Source: SHVO01 sp050250575
GTDB lineage: Bacteria; Pseudomonadota; Alphaproteobacteria; Rhodospirillales; Rhodospirillaceae
NCBI GenBank assembly: GCA_050250575.1
Contig: JBFWOJ010000004.1
Span: 186,001 to 250,000, forward strand
Direction: 5' to 3'
Length of the DNA: 64,000 bases
Under the pieces are notes generated by a model. It saw nothing but the letters and a program-made list of their open reading frames with translations, made no database searches and was not told where the DNA came from. The position numbers and the translations under genes are program-made. Shown in pieces: positions 30,281-39,499 of the stretch (position 1 is its first letter; each line of letters opens with the position of its first letter).

Positions 30281-31624
30281 TCACAGCTGCTTTGGCGCGG
30301 GGTTGGCGACGATTTCCGTGATCGTGCGCGTGGTCTCGTTGGAGCGATTGCCCCAGGTGTTTAAAGGAACGCCAAACACCTGCTGTACCGTCAGGCCGGC
30401 ACGGCAACATGGATCGCCGGCGGCGACGATATGCATGCCGGTCTTCACCAATCCACCGGCGCTTCCCACCGTCATGATCGGAATGTCCTCGATCGAGTGG
30501 GTGCGGGCATCGCCGTGGTCGGTCTGCCACAACACCAAGGTCCGATCGAGTAGTGTTCTATCGCCCTCGCGAACGCTATCTAACGTGCGAATGAACTCCA
30601 AGAATACTTCGTTCGCAAATGTCGTGAAACGAAAGACCTCTTTTTGGTATCCCAGCACAGGATCGAATGATTCTTCATGGGTTGCTCCATGCCAGGAGTA
30701 TGAACTCCCCGCGCGGCGCCACCCGTTCGTGCCGGTATTGACGTTAAAGACGCGGGTCTGACCGCACGCCATGGCATAAGCCAGCAAGCGCGCCATCAGC
30801 TTGCTGTTTGTGAGCACGCTATCGAGCACATTATCGGGCTTGGCCTCGTCCACTCTATCCGGCACCGAACAGGCTTCCATAGGCGCCGGCTTTTCCAGCT
30901 CCAGCGCCAGCTGTTGCTCTATTTCGCGCACCGCCGTGAAATACTCGTCCAGCCTGACCCGGTCCGTGGCACTCAGATGCTCTACGACATTCTTCCGCTG
31001 GTCGCCGACATACGAGAGCACGCTCTTTCGCGCCATCACCAATGGGTCCGGCGTGAAATCGGCAGCATTCGGGTCCTTGAATTCAGGCCCGAAAATCCGC
31101 GCATACAGTGCGGCCGGAGAGCCTTCGGACGGATTGGTGGACGAGCCGCTGCGACGGCTGCGGCTGGCGGTCGAGCCGTCGAATGAGACCTCCAGCGAGC
31201 GGAAGCGTGTTCTCGTTCCGATGACGTCGGCAATATTGCTGTCCAGGCTAGGCCCGATCTTTCCGCCGTCGAAGAGCGCACCGGTCGTGGCGATCTGGAC
31301 AGTGGAGGTATGCGTCTCATGGGGTCGGCCGTCGAGGAAATAGCGCATACCGCTGAAAATATTCATCCGGTCCTTAAACGGGTCGAAAAGCTTCAGCTGA
31401 ACATTGTTTTCATAATTGGCTCCGACTTTTTTCGGAATCCACATTCCGGGATTGAGTCCGAGACCTTGATAGTAGTGGCCGAAGCGCGTCGGCAGCGCCT
31501 GGCCGGTCGCGGCGAGTGCCGTCCCATTCTCGTTGAGATAGGAGTCCAGAAACGGCAACCCCACGGTGACCGCGACGCCGCCTAGGGCGCCTCGTAACGC
31601 AGTTCTGCGGGTGAGCTTCTTCAT
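30281..31624 (-). CDS. Tat-exported DUF1552 protein (module copy A)
   Basis: This 447-residue protein belongs to DUF1552, a family of unknown function common in planctomycetes, acidobacteria and myxobacteria, where it is nearly always next to DUF1592 proteins (family knowledge). A twin-arginine signal is seen at LTRRTALRGALGGVAVTVG. Family blocks include RFGHYYQGLGLNPGMWIPKK, FSGMRYFLDGRPHETHTST, MACGQTRVFNVNTGTN and TLVLWQTDHGDARTHSIEDI. The last of these resembles the sulfatase-like fold end of DUF1501 proteins, suggesting an alpha/beta hydrolase-like scaffold (inference). Its ATG overlaps the upstream stop by four bases (ATGA), so it is translationally coupled to the DUF1592 gene. The paralog is 43762-45111. 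Confidence 0.9.
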   Translation of the reverse strand: MKKLTRRTALRGALGGVAVTVGLPFLDSYLNENGTALAATGQALPTRFGHYYQGLGLNPGMWIPKKVGANYENNVQLKLFDPFKDRMNIFSGMRYFLDGRPHETHTSTVQIATTGALFDGGKIGPSLDSNIADVIGTRTRFRSLEVSFDGSTASRSRRSGSSTNPSEGSPAALYARIFGPEFKDPNAADFTPDPLVMARKSVLSYVGDQRKNVVEHLSATDRVRLDEYFTAVREIEQQLALELEKPAPMEACSVPDRVDEAKPDNVLDSVLTNSKLMARLLAYAMACGQTRVFNVNTGTNGWRRAGSSYSWHGATHEESFDPVLGYQKEVFRFTTFANEVFLEFIRTLDSVREGDRTLLDRTLVLWQTDHGDARTHSIEDIPIMTVGSAGGLVKTGMHIVAAGDPCCRAGLTVQQVFGVPLNTWGNRSNETTRTITEIVANPAPKQL

Positions 31625-33366
31625 TGCTTGCCTCCACGTGCAGGCCGACCTGCGGCAACGTCCGGTTCTGGCAGACTTACGCTGTAGAATTCCGGACTCA
31701 GTGCGATTTGGCGTATCAACTCGGGGATCTTATGTCCGTCCTTGGCAAAATCCTGTTTTAGCTGCGTCACCCACGCGCGATCGCCGGCTCCAGCCGCCCG
31801 GCCAAGCGCATAGCCGGCCAAGCGATCTACAACGCACGACGTCGTCGCAGGATGGTCGTGAATTGCTTTGCCGAGTTCGACGGCATTGGTGAACTTTGCG
31901 CCGTCAATCGTTCCACTCGCGTCGATGGGCACGCCATTCTCGTGGGACTGCCACTCGCCGGCGCCATTGAAATTTTCGAGCGCAAGTCCGATGGGATCGG
32001 TGATCCGATGGCAGCCTGCGCATACAGGATCCTCCTGGTGCACCGTCAAACGGTCCCGAACGGTCTTATACTTCGGATTGCCGGTGTCCGAGAGCAGCTC
32101 GGAATTGACCGCGCCCGGCGGCGGCGGAACCCGCTGACACATGATCACTTCGCGCACCGCCTTTCCGCGCAGCGTCGGCGAGCTGCGTCCAGGATGCGAG
32201 TGCAAGGCTAGAAAACTGATGTGGGTTAATATTCCGGCGCGCGGGTCGTCGGCCGGGTACTCGTACTCCTGCATCTCGTCCGGCGAGCCGATCGGGACAT
32301 TGTGGATCAGGGGAATCTCATACATCGATGCCAGCGCGCGGCTCAGATATGTCTTGCGTGTGGTAAACACCTCTCGGTAATCGGCGCGCCGCGTCAATAC
32401 CACATCGACGACAGTCCTGAGTGTCTGCTCCTTGGCATCCGCCAGGACAATGGCATCGAACCGCGGAAATAGCGTCGCATCCTTGGTGACCGCAGCGATC
32501 GCGTCGAAATGGAACATATCGGAGAAGAAAGCGCGGATACCGCTCTCGAGCCGGGGCGAGGCCATCATCCGCGCCACTTGCCTTTCCAGCCCTTTTCGCG
32601 AATGCAACTCGCCTTTTTCGGCGGCCGCGAAGAGCGCCGCATCGGGCATCGAATTCCAGAGGAAAAAGCTGAGGCGCGAGGCTTTCGAGAAGCCGTCCAG
32701 GCGATATTGGCCGGGGCTCTCCGGATCAGGTTCGAGCGACGCCTGGCGGAACAGGAACTGAGGCGATTCAAGCATCGCGCTCAAGGCCAAAGACAATCCG
32801 GTGTAAAAATCGCCGGTTGCCTTGGTCGCGATTTGAGCCGCTTCCACATACTGGCGACGTTCGACTTCGCTTAAGGGGCGCCGAAACAAGAGACCGCCAG
32901 CGCTCACCAGGAATTCGCTTGCGCATGCATCGTCTGGCTCTTTCACCGCCTTCGGCGCGCACGTCATCATCAAGTCCCTGTTCTCTTCATTCAGGACTTG
33001 AGACGAGATCGCCCGCGCCATTGCGTCGAACTGAGCCATGCCGACGGAGGAAACGCTGACATTGGCGGTTCCAATCTCGACCAATCCATCAGCCCGGACA
33101 TCAGGCTCGAAACGTCCGCCCAAGCTGATCGAAGTGCCGAAGGCGTCACGGATGACGTTCGCATATTGGTCCGGCGTCAGCCGGCGTGGCGGCGCGACAG
33201 TGATGTTCTTCTGATTGACGGCCGGGACTTTATCGGCGGCCGCAACCACTGTTGCGATGGCACCGGCGCCAAGCAGGGCAACTACGACGGCTGCGATACC
33301 GCAACTGGCTATGGTCCGCCTGAGGGTCATGGATCGGTTCCGTTCCAATGGGGTATCCCGTTTCAT
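31621..33366 (-). CDS. DUF1592/DUF1588 haem-c-type protein (module copy A)
   Basis: This 581-residue exported protein has the planctomycete-type domain string DUF1587 (PRRLTPDQYANVIRDAFG), DUF1595 (GLLFRRPLSEVERRQYVEAA), DUF1592 (SRLSFFLWNSMPDAALF), DUF1588 and DUF1585 (C-terminal IPELIRQIALSPEF). DUF1588 carries CAGCH near residue 450, a single c-type haem motif, in the family context CAGCHRITDPIGLALENFN. The N-terminal hydrophobic stretch is a signal peptide or anchor. ATG 33330 (MTLRRTIASCG) is an alternative start giving a more ordinary signal peptide. Function is unknown; it is presumably a periplasmic redox partner of the DUF1552 protein. It lies three bases after the GIDN gene. Confidence 0.9.
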   Translation of the reverse strand: MKRDTPLERNRSMTLRRTIASCGIAAVVVALLGAGAIATVVAAADKVPAVNQKNITVAPPRRLTPDQYANVIRDAFGTSISLGGRFEPDVRADGLVEIGTANVSVSSVGMAQFDAMARAISSQVLNEENRDLMMTCAPKAVKEPDDACASEFLVSAGGLLFRRPLSEVERRQYVEAAQIATKATGDFYTGLSLALSAMLESPQFLFRQASLEPDPESPGQYRLDGFSKASRLSFFLWNSMPDAALFAAAEKGELHSRKGLERQVARMMASPRLESGIRAFFSDMFHFDAIAAVTKDATLFPRFDAIVLADAKEQTLRTVVDVVLTRRADYREVFTTRKTYLSRALASMYEIPLIHNVPIGSPDEMQEYEYPADDPRAGILTHISFLALHSHPGRSSPTLRGKAVREVIMCQRVPPPPGAVNSELLSDTGNPKYKTVRDRLTVHQEDPVCAGCHRITDPIGLALENFNGAGEWQSHENGVPIDASGTIDGAKFTNAVELGKAIHDHPATTSCVVDRLAGYALGRAAGAGDRAWVTQLKQDFAKDGHKIPELIRQIALSPEFYSVSLPEPDVAAGRPARGGKQ

Positions 33367-33369
33367 AGC

Positions 33370-34506
33370 TTAGCGCGAAAGGGCCTGACGCCTATCGGCA
33401 TCATTCAGCTGCATGACGAAAGCCGGAGCCGCCTGCAAAAAATACGCCGTCGAAATCGACCAGTTCTGGCCGTTCTCATCCGGCGCGGCATCGGCCAATC
33501 TCCTGAGCAGATGATAGATGCCTGCCCAATCGGCGCCGAAGCCCTCCTCGGAGGTGCTGTTGCCGCTGCTCATCGCGAAGTAGATCTCCTCGATCGGCTG
33601 GTAGCCTCCCATGATGCCTTCCAACAGGCCGTTCGGCAGGATCTTCAGCCGCGCATGGAAATTGTCGAGCGACATCTTGGGGAAGAGAAGCTGGTCATTG
33701 ATCGCGCGAAATTTGCCGTGCTCGGTGACGGTAATGACGCCGTCTCTGATCTGAGCCTTGTAGGTGTTATTGTTGACGCGCGGGTCCGGGTCTGCACGAT
33801 AGGTCATAGCCTGACGCGGCGAGCCATCGCGATTGTAGATGACCGCTTCCATCGCACGGCCGAAGCTGATGGTGATCGGCCCGTCCTTGCTCAAATCATC
33901 GCCGCTGATGGTGATCGTCCAGGCGGGCGTCGAATCCTTTATCGCGACCCACCAGTACAGCCAGAATGCGGTGCTTTCCTTTAGCTTGCCGCGCATGGGC
34001 TCGATGCATCCAAGCACGCGCGCGAGCTGATGATCGACGCCGGTCTCAAGCGTTTCCGGATCTACCAGCGAGGTACTGGTAGCGCCGACGCCGTCCAAGT
34101 TGAAGCCGTGGGCATATTTGCCGTCCATCGGGTTGAGTTTCGGGTCAGCGACGGCCATCGGATAAATGTAGGCATTGACCGGCTTGCCATCGATGCGGCC
34201 GCGATTTGCCATTAGGCTGCGAACCGACTCTCCGCCTTCACCCCCCACGCCCTCGACAAAATTCTCCATGAGAGCGGCGATCTGTTTCTGGCTATAGCCA
34301 AGCGCCGCGAGATTGAGTTCGTACTGCTCTTTGATCTTTGGATTTACGCCCTTTGAGCAATCCCCCTCGCGCGTATCCATCGCATGCCAAAAACTGGACA
34401 TGACATAGCTGCGGGACTCAGCGGCGGCAGGGCGCGCCGACACGAGCCCGGCGGCTAAACCCGTGGCCACGGCCAATAGGATCTGAAGGCGCAGGCAACG
34501 ACTCAT
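33370..34506 (-). CDS. exported unknown protein with GIDN-type motif (module copy A)
   Basis: This 378-residue protein has a signal peptide (LQILLAVATGLAAGLVSA) and no family I can name. It contains AHGFNLDGVGATSTS and, a little later, TLETGVDHQLARVLGC, and ends with DENGQNWSISTAYFLQAAP. The resident paralog at 39882-40988 has NGLNLDGKVDADDF, GIDNAFYHVTGC and DDKGQNTAISSAITLNMA at equivalent places. Secreted proteins with an NLDG...GIDN core occur in myxobacteria to my recollection, which I could not check. ATG 34506 follows GGGAG and starts the signal peptide. It is the first gene of the copy A operon, three bases before the DUF1592 gene. Confidence 0.8.
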   Translation of the reverse strand: MSRCLRLQILLAVATGLAAGLVSARPAAAESRSYVMSSFWHAMDTREGDCSKGVNPKIKEQYELNLAALGYSQKQIAALMENFVEGVGGEGGESVRSLMANRGRIDGKPVNAYIYPMAVADPKLNPMDGKYAHGFNLDGVGATSTSLVDPETLETGVDHQLARVLGCIEPMRGKLKESTAFWLYWWVAIKDSTPAWTITISGDDLSKDGPITISFGRAMEAVIYNRDGSPRQAMTYRADPDPRVNNNTYKAQIRDGVITVTEHGKFRAINDQLLFPKMSLDNFHARLKILPNGLLEGIMGGYQPIEEIYFAMSSGNSTSEEGFGADWAGIYHLLRRLADAAPDENGQNWSISTAYFLQAAPAFVMQLNDADRRQALSR

Positions 34507-34953
34507 CAAATACTCCCTAATGGTCACGTCTGTTCGGGACAATGCGCCGTCCGGGTTTCGGGCGCTTTGCTGGTGATCAGGCCATAGCTCTCAGCATACC
34601 AGCTGGGGGATCAAAAGGTTCCATATCATCCAAAGAGTATCGGCAATGGGGTTCCGATCAATGGATTAGCATGCAAGTTGCGCCCCCGGGCGAGCTGCGT
34701 TCTGGAAGCGTTCGCGAAAGCCATCCCCGTAGAAAAAAACTCTGTGCCCCGCCGCAGGCCGAACATTTTCTTTCGCGATGGAAGGGCTGCCGGAATTGGT
34801 CGCCGTCGGCGTCCCGGCGACATAAGACTACGTCCACGCGCGGCGTTCCCGTCGGCCTGGGGTCTGACCGGAACGCCGCCGCCCGTCCGCCCAGCGGATG
34901 TGGATGCGCGATCCGGTTTTCGAACCTCGCCGATACGAAATCCTCCGTGCGCT
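34507..34953. other. right end of second island, no gene seen
   Basis: No frame here resembles a known family. The minus-strand part near 34510-34560 should hold the promoter of copy A. The rest appears to be degraded sequence leading up to the tRNA fragment. Confidence 0.4.
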
Positions 34954-34993
34954 CTCATAACGTTCTGGTCGCAGGTTCAAGCCCTGCCGGGCC
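34954..34993 (+). repeat. duplicated tRNA 3' half (att-like, copy 3)
   Basis: These 40 bases match the tRNA from its anticodon loop to the acceptor stem (11051-11090) at 37 positions. The three changes are G to T, T to C and T to C. The 5' half and the CCA end are missing, so it cannot be a functional tRNA. A displaced tRNA 3' end downstream of the intact tRNA is the classic mark of an integrated element's far end. The 24 kb between carry the accessory genes. Confidence 0.85.
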
Positions 34994-35097
34994 TTCATTT
35001 TTTCCGCGCGCGCGAAATAAAAATTGCCCCGCTCTGGCGCGTAGGGCATAGGCAGGTGTTCCGCGCGAACGGCTTGCGGCTGGGGCTCGAGGGACTC

Positions 35098-35931
35098 GTG
35101 AAAGTTATCGACTGTTTTCCCTATAACGGAGAGGCGATCGCGCTTTTCCGACTCGCTTACCTCTGGGACGTGGTGGACGAGTTCGTCATCGTCGAAGCGG
35201 GCGAGACGCATTCCGGCCGGAAGAAGGACGGACTGTTTCTTGATCGCTGCGCCGCCCAGCTCGCCCCTTTTCGCCGCAAGATCACACCGCTCGTCATTCC
35301 AAGCTTTCCCGTACCGACCGAGGCCGACCTTGCGCCGCTCAGGAATCCGAAACGTCAAACCGAGCCGCAGGCCTGGTTTCGCGAGAAGTATCAGCGCAAT
35401 TTCGCCGGCGAGTACCTGTCCAGCATGCGTGGCTCCGAGCCATGGATCGTGCTTGGCTGCGATGCCGACGAAATTCCGCGGCGAGACCTTGTCGCACGGC
35501 TTCCCCAATCCTACGAATCGCTCGATCGCGGTTACCGCCTGCAAATGGCGCTGCATTATTATTCGTCCCGCTGGATCAAACGCGACAAGTGGTATCACGC
35601 CTTCGTCGCCAACGACCGGGCTGTGCGCGCGCACACGATCGATGCGTTGCGCATCGGACCGGTCATAAAGAAGGTCTTGCCGGACGCCGGCTGGCATCTT
35701 GCCTACTTCATGACCAACGAAGAGATTCAGCGCAAAGTGCAGTCCTTCGCGCACACCGAGCTGGATACCGGCCGGGCGCGCAGCGCGGCGTGGATTCAGC
35801 AGTGCAGGGAGACCGGACAGGACTTGTATAACCCGGGCGAGCAGCACAATTGCGTGCTGGCCAACGGTTCGGACCTCCCCGAGGGCCTGGAGGCGTTCGA
35901 GCGGCTGTACGGGATCGCCGCGGCGCGCTAG
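35098..35931 (+). CDS. glycosyltransferase family 17 protein
   Basis: This 277-residue protein resembles the GT17 family (beta-1,4-mannosyl-glycoprotein GlcNAc-transferase type). It opens VIDCFPYNGEAIALFRLAYL and continues FVIVEAGETHSGRKK, the usual family start. Later it has WIVLGCDADEIPRRDL, a DxD-type metal and nucleotide-sugar site, and DAGWHLAYFMTNEEIQRK. It has no signal or membrane segment, so it acts in the cytoplasm, probably on a surface glycan. I chose GTG 35098 because it follows GAGGGA and starts exactly at the family N-terminus. It is the first gene beyond the putative island and stands alone. Confidence 0.88.
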   Translation: MKVIDCFPYNGEAIALFRLAYLWDVVDEFVIVEAGETHSGRKKDGLFLDRCAAQLAPFRRKITPLVIPSFPVPTEADLAPLRNPKRQTEPQAWFREKYQRNFAGEYLSSMRGSEPWIVLGCDADEIPRRDLVARLPQSYESLDRGYRLQMALHYYSSRWIKRDKWYHAFVANDRAVRAHTIDALRIGPVIKKVLPDAGWHLAYFMTNEEIQRKVQSFAHTELDTGRARSAAWIQQCRETGQDLYNPGEQHNCVLANGSDLPEGLEAFERLYGIAAAR

Positions 35932-36051
35932 CGAAGGTTCGCTATGACGTCGGTAATCCGCGCGACGTCTCTTTCATCGGTATCGAAAAACGGCTCTGCC
36001 GCAGCAGGGTTTTCGGCTAGAACACCTCCGGACAATCGAAATTGAGCATCC

Positions 36052-36441
36052 ATGATCCGCGCGCTCGGGCTAACGGTTCTTTTTGTTTTGGTGGTCGGCG
36101 TCATCATTTGGATGCGCCCCGATCCGTCTGCGAACCCTCAGCCCGCGCCGGCGCAGTACGCTCCGCTCCGCCCGGAAGGCGAAACCCCCGTCGCTGCGGA
36201 CGAATCCTTCCGCGAAGCCTGCTTCAAGTCCATTGGCCCGCTGGCCACGGCCTGGACGTTCAACGAAGTCATGTACACGCGGTCCAAGGAATGGGGCCTC
36301 GTGCTGCGGGCCGACTATATCAATCCTGATATGCCCGGCCCCAACGTCAACCGCGTCGTCTGTTCCCGCGGCGCCGACGGAAAGATGCGCGTCAACGTCA
36401 CCATGGGTCAGAAAATCCCGCCGTTGAGCGCGCCGAAGTAG
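36052..36441 (+). CDS. small membrane-anchored hypothetical protein
   Basis: This 129-residue protein has an N-terminal hydrophobic helix (ALGLTVLFVLVVGVIIWM), a proline-rich stretch (PSANPQPAPAQYAP) and a soluble periplasmic domain with two cysteines (EACFKSIG and NRVVCSRG) that could form a disulfide. I recognise no family. The frame is tight with good codon use and lies 80 bases before the class II aldolase gene on the same strand. Confidence 0.7.
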   Translation: MIRALGLTVLFVLVVGVIIWMRPDPSANPQPAPAQYAPLRPEGETPVAADESFREACFKSIGPLATAWTFNEVMYTRSKEWGLVLRADYINPDMPGPNVNRVVCSRGADGKMRVNVTMGQKIPPLSAPK

Positions 36442-36521
36442 GCTCGGCCCAGGCGCTGATCCAACTTGAAGAGCCAGCGCTGGTGCGCGATCCTTGAGAC
36501 TTCTCGAAGAGGACAAACGCC

Positions 36522-37298
36522 ATGAGGCACGCTCCCACCGTCGCCAGCAACGTCAATCTCTCCGCTCCCCAGACCGAGGCGGAGTTGCGCGTCGAGCTCG
36601 CCGCCGCATATCGGATCTTCGATCATCTGGGGTGGGTCGAACTCATCTATAACCATCTGACCGTGAAAGTGCCCGGCCCCGAACGGCATTTCCTGATCAA
36701 TCCGTTCGGCCTGATGTACCGCGAAGTGACGGCGTCGAACCTCGTCAAGATCGATCTGGAAGGTCGCATCGTCGGACAATCGCGCTATCCCGTGAACCCG
36801 GCGGGCTTCGTCGCCCACTCCGCCATCCATGAAGCCAAGCCTGAAGCCCTGTGCATCATGCACACCCACACCACGGCGGGCATGGCGGTGGCGTGCAAGA
36901 AGGGCGGCCTTGCCATGACGAATTTCTATGCGGCGATGCTCTATGATCAAGTGGCCTACCATGATTTCGAGGGCATCACCGTCAATCTCGATGAAAAGCC
37001 GCGCCTGGTTGCAAGCCTCGGCAACAAGCGTCACCTGATCCTGCGCAATCACGGTCTGCTGACCTGGGGCCAGACAATTCCTGAAGCTTTCGTGCGCCTG
37101 TGGACCCTCAACCGGGCGTGCGAGATCCAGATGGCCTGCAGCAGCATGGCCGGCGAGGATATTCCCGTACCACCCGAGGTCTGCGCCCAGGCTGCCCGCG
37201 AATGCCTTCATCTCAACGCCGATTACGGCGCCGGCCGCGACGTCTTCGATGCCTTGCGCCGCATCATCGACGCGAAGGATCCGAGCTACCGGACCTGA
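36522..37298 (+). CDS. class II aldolase/adducin family protein
   Basis: This 258-residue protein has the class II aldolase fold (fuculose-phosphate aldolase / adducin head). The metal histidines are in IMHTHTTAGMAVACKKG and LILRNHGLLTWGQ. The N-terminal LGWVELIYNHLTVKVPGPE and the C-terminal NRACEIQMACSSMAGEDI are typical of the adducin-like subgroup, which lacks a proven single substrate. GAGGA precedes the ATG. Its neighbours are a convergent P450 and a 2-keto-4-pentenoate hydratase, which hints at degradation of a small organic compound. Confidence 0.93.
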   Translation: MRHAPTVASNVNLSAPQTEAELRVELAAAYRIFDHLGWVELIYNHLTVKVPGPERHFLINPFGLMYREVTASNLVKIDLEGRIVGQSRYPVNPAGFVAHSAIHEAKPEALCIMHTHTTAGMAVACKKGGLAMTNFYAAMLYDQVAYHDFEGITVNLDEKPRLVASLGNKRHLILRNHGLLTWGQTIPEAFVRLWTLNRACEIQMACSSMAGEDIPVPPEVCAQAARECLHLNADYGAGRDVFDALRRIIDAKDPSYRT

Positions 37299-37337
37299 GG
37301 AAGATCGTGTTGAAACGCGCGGGCGTGATCATTATCC

Positions 37338-38573
37338 CTACGTTGTCGTCACCCGCAGCGGCAGCTTCTTCAAGCCCCGCAGCGTATTGTTGAACCGCCG
37401 CTCCGGCGTCCCGGCAACTTCGATCGTCCTGATCTTGCGCGCCATCGCATCGAGCACGACCTCGCCCTCCAGCCGCGCCAGCAATTGACCGACACAGGCG
37501 TGTATGCCCGCGCCGAAACCGACGTGTCCCGTGACCGGACGCTCGATGTCGAACCCATCCGGGTTTTCCCACTTGCGGGGATCGCGGTTGGCCGCGCCCA
37601 GGAACATCAGGATCTTTTGGCCTTCCGCCAGGCGAACCCCGTCGATCTCCGCCGGGCGCGTGGTGGTGCGGAAAAAGGTCTGCACCGGGGATTCGAAACG
37701 GATCGCCTCTTCAAATGCGGCGCGCGTCAGCGAACGGTTCTCCCGCAGCTTGCGCCACTGCTCCGGATAACGCGCAAGAGCGTAGATCGCGGCGCCGATC
37801 CCATTGACGGTCGTGTCGACCCCGGCCGTGAGGATGGCGCGCACGAGCATGCCCGCTTCCTTGTGCGTGATTTCACCCTTGTCGGCGGCCTGATAGCAGA
37901 TCTGTCCGAAGCCATCCGCCGCCAGGTTCTCGCGCTGGGCCTGGGTCTCGACCCAGGCGAAAGCGGCCTCCGCCCGGCTCGCGCTTTCCAGGAAGCGCCG
38001 GTTCGGGGGGCCGAAGGAATTGAAGACCATGTCGCCGTAAGGCAGAAGGTTGTCGCGGCCCTCGCGCTTCATGCCGATGGCGTCGGGAAAAACGCGTAAG
38101 GGAAAAGCCTCGGCCAGTTCCGCGCAGCCGTCGAACTCGCGCTTTTCGATCAACGCGTCGATCATCCGATCCGCTTCCGCGGCGAAACGCTCGCGCAAGG
38201 ACTTCATCACCAGAAACGAAAGCGTTTTATTCAGCACCGCTCGCGAGCGCGTATGCTGCGGCGGGTCGGATTCGAGGATGATGCTCGGCAGGCGGAAGCG
38301 CCCGTGTCTGGCGAAGTCCGCCATGCCGACGCCGCGCGCGGACGAGAAGGTTTCCCAATCGAGCAGTGTTTTCCGCACTTCCCCATAACGCGCAATCGCG
38401 CCGATGCCGTAACGCGTCAGCCAGACGAACGGCGCGGTGTCGCGCAGACGGGCGTGAAAAGGATAGGGATCGGCAAGGAATTCTTCCGAGAAGGGATCGA
38501 TGTCCAGCCCAGGCACGCCCGCCGGTGGTGCCGCCGCGCCTCCCAGGTCCGGATATAGCTTGCCGTCGGGCAT
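37338..38573 (-). CDS. cytochrome P450
   Basis: This 411-residue soluble bacterial P450 is a haem-thiolate monooxygenase. The haem cysteine is in FGAGIHACVGQLLARLEGE. The I helix has AILTAGVDTTVNG, the K helix ExxR is in FEEAIRFESPVQTFFRTTTR, and the C helix carries the HTRSRAVLNKTLS region. No ferredoxin or reductase partner is next to it. It is divergent from the MhpD-type gene across 57 bases, so the two may share a control region. The substrate is unknown. Confidence 0.95.
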   Translation of the reverse strand: MPDGKLYPDLGGAAAPPAGVPGLDIDPFSEEFLADPYPFHARLRDTAPFVWLTRYGIGAIARYGEVRKTLLDWETFSSARGVGMADFARHGRFRLPSIILESDPPQHTRSRAVLNKTLSFLVMKSLRERFAAEADRMIDALIEKREFDGCAELAEAFPLRVFPDAIGMKREGRDNLLPYGDMVFNSFGPPNRRFLESASRAEAAFAWVETQAQRENLAADGFGQICYQAADKGEITHKEAGMLVRAILTAGVDTTVNGIGAAIYALARYPEQWRKLRENRSLTRAAFEEAIRFESPVQTFFRTTTRPAEIDGVRLAEGQKILMFLGAANRDPRKWENPDGFDIERPVTGHVGFGAGIHACVGQLLARLEGEVVLDAMARKIRTIEVAGTPERRFNNTLRGLKKLPLRVTTT

Positions 38574-38630
38574 GCCTAAGGGTGACGAAAGGCGCGTGCG
38601 GCTTCAAGTGCCGGAGGTTATCCTCTGTGC

Positions 38631-39410
38631 ATGGCCACTGCCGCCTTCATCACCGCCGCACGCCTGGCGCGGCGCAAGCTAGGACCGCTTCCGTCCACCC
38701 TCAGGCCGGCGAGCGAAGCGGCGGCTTACAAGGTCCAGGACGCGGCAAGCCTCATCCTGTCCGACAGCGGTTTTGGCGCGGTGATCGGCTACAAGATCGG
38801 CTGCACCGCGGCGGCCATGCAAAAGTACCTCGGCATCGATCGTCCGTGCGCCGGCTACATGTATCGCGCCTCCATGCGCGCCGATGGCGTGACGCTGGCG
38901 CGGAAGGATTTCATACGTCCGGGCGTGGAGTGCGAGATCGCCGTGACCTTATCGGCCCCGCTTCAGGTCCAGGACACACCCTTCGACCGCGAACAGGTGG
39001 GCCGGGCGGTCGGCTGCGTTCATGCCGCCATCGAGATCGTCGATGAACGTTACGAGGATTGGCGCTCGCTCGACGCTGCGACGCTGATCGCCGACAATTT
39101 CTTCCATGCGGGGGTGATCCTAGGCCCGCCGGTCTATGATTGGCGTCAGCTTGACCTCGCGGCCGTGGCGGGGGTTACCCGCGTGAATGGAGTTGAAAAG
39201 GGCCGGGGGCGCGGTGCCGACGTGATGGGTCATCCTTTGGAAGCGCTTGCCTGGCTCGCCAACCATTGCGCTGCGCGGGGCAGGGATATCCCCGCAGGCT
39301 CCATTATTTGCCTGGGCGCGCTCATGAGCGTCCAGTGGCTGTCGCCGGGCGATCACGCGGAGATCGAATTGGACGGACTGGGGAAGCTGTCGTACCGGTT
39401 CGAGGCTTAG
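38631..39410 (+). CDS. 2-keto-4-pentenoate hydratase family protein (MhpD-like)
   Basis: This 259-residue protein belongs to the FAH-fold hydratase/decarboxylase group of meta-cleavage pathways. Family marks are GYKIGCTAAAMQKYLGID, the acidic metal residues in RPGVECEIAVTL and IEIVDERYEDW, and HPLEALAWLANHCAARG near the end. These enzymes add water to 2-hydroxypenta-2,4-dienoate or decarboxylate 4-oxalocrotonate. The rest of such a pathway is not in the window, so the exact reaction is open. It is divergent from the P450 gene. Confidence 0.92.
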   Translation: MATAAFITAARLARRKLGPLPSTLRPASEAAAYKVQDAASLILSDSGFGAVIGYKIGCTAAAMQKYLGIDRPCAGYMYRASMRADGVTLARKDFIRPGVECEIAVTLSAPLQVQDTPFDREQVGRAVGCVHAAIEIVDERYEDWRSLDAATLIADNFFHAGVILGPPVYDWRQLDLAAVAGVTRVNGVEKGRGRGADVMGHPLEALAWLANHCAARGRDIPAGSIICLGALMSVQWLSPGDHAEIELDGLGKLSYRFEA

Positions 39411-39499
39411 CCGCTCACTGGGGCGGCATCACCCACTTCCTCCTTGTCGCACCTTCGCGTTCGGAATTTCGCGGCCCGCGTCCGGGCGCCTTCATGCCG

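Noticed and set aside
34954..34993. A second functional tRNA
   Set aside because: Only the 3' half is present, without 5' half and CCA, so it is a fragment, not a gene.
34828..35847. 339-residue frame on the minus strand
   Set aside because: It is antisense to the GT17 gene and runs through the tRNA fragment and degraded DNA; no family motif.
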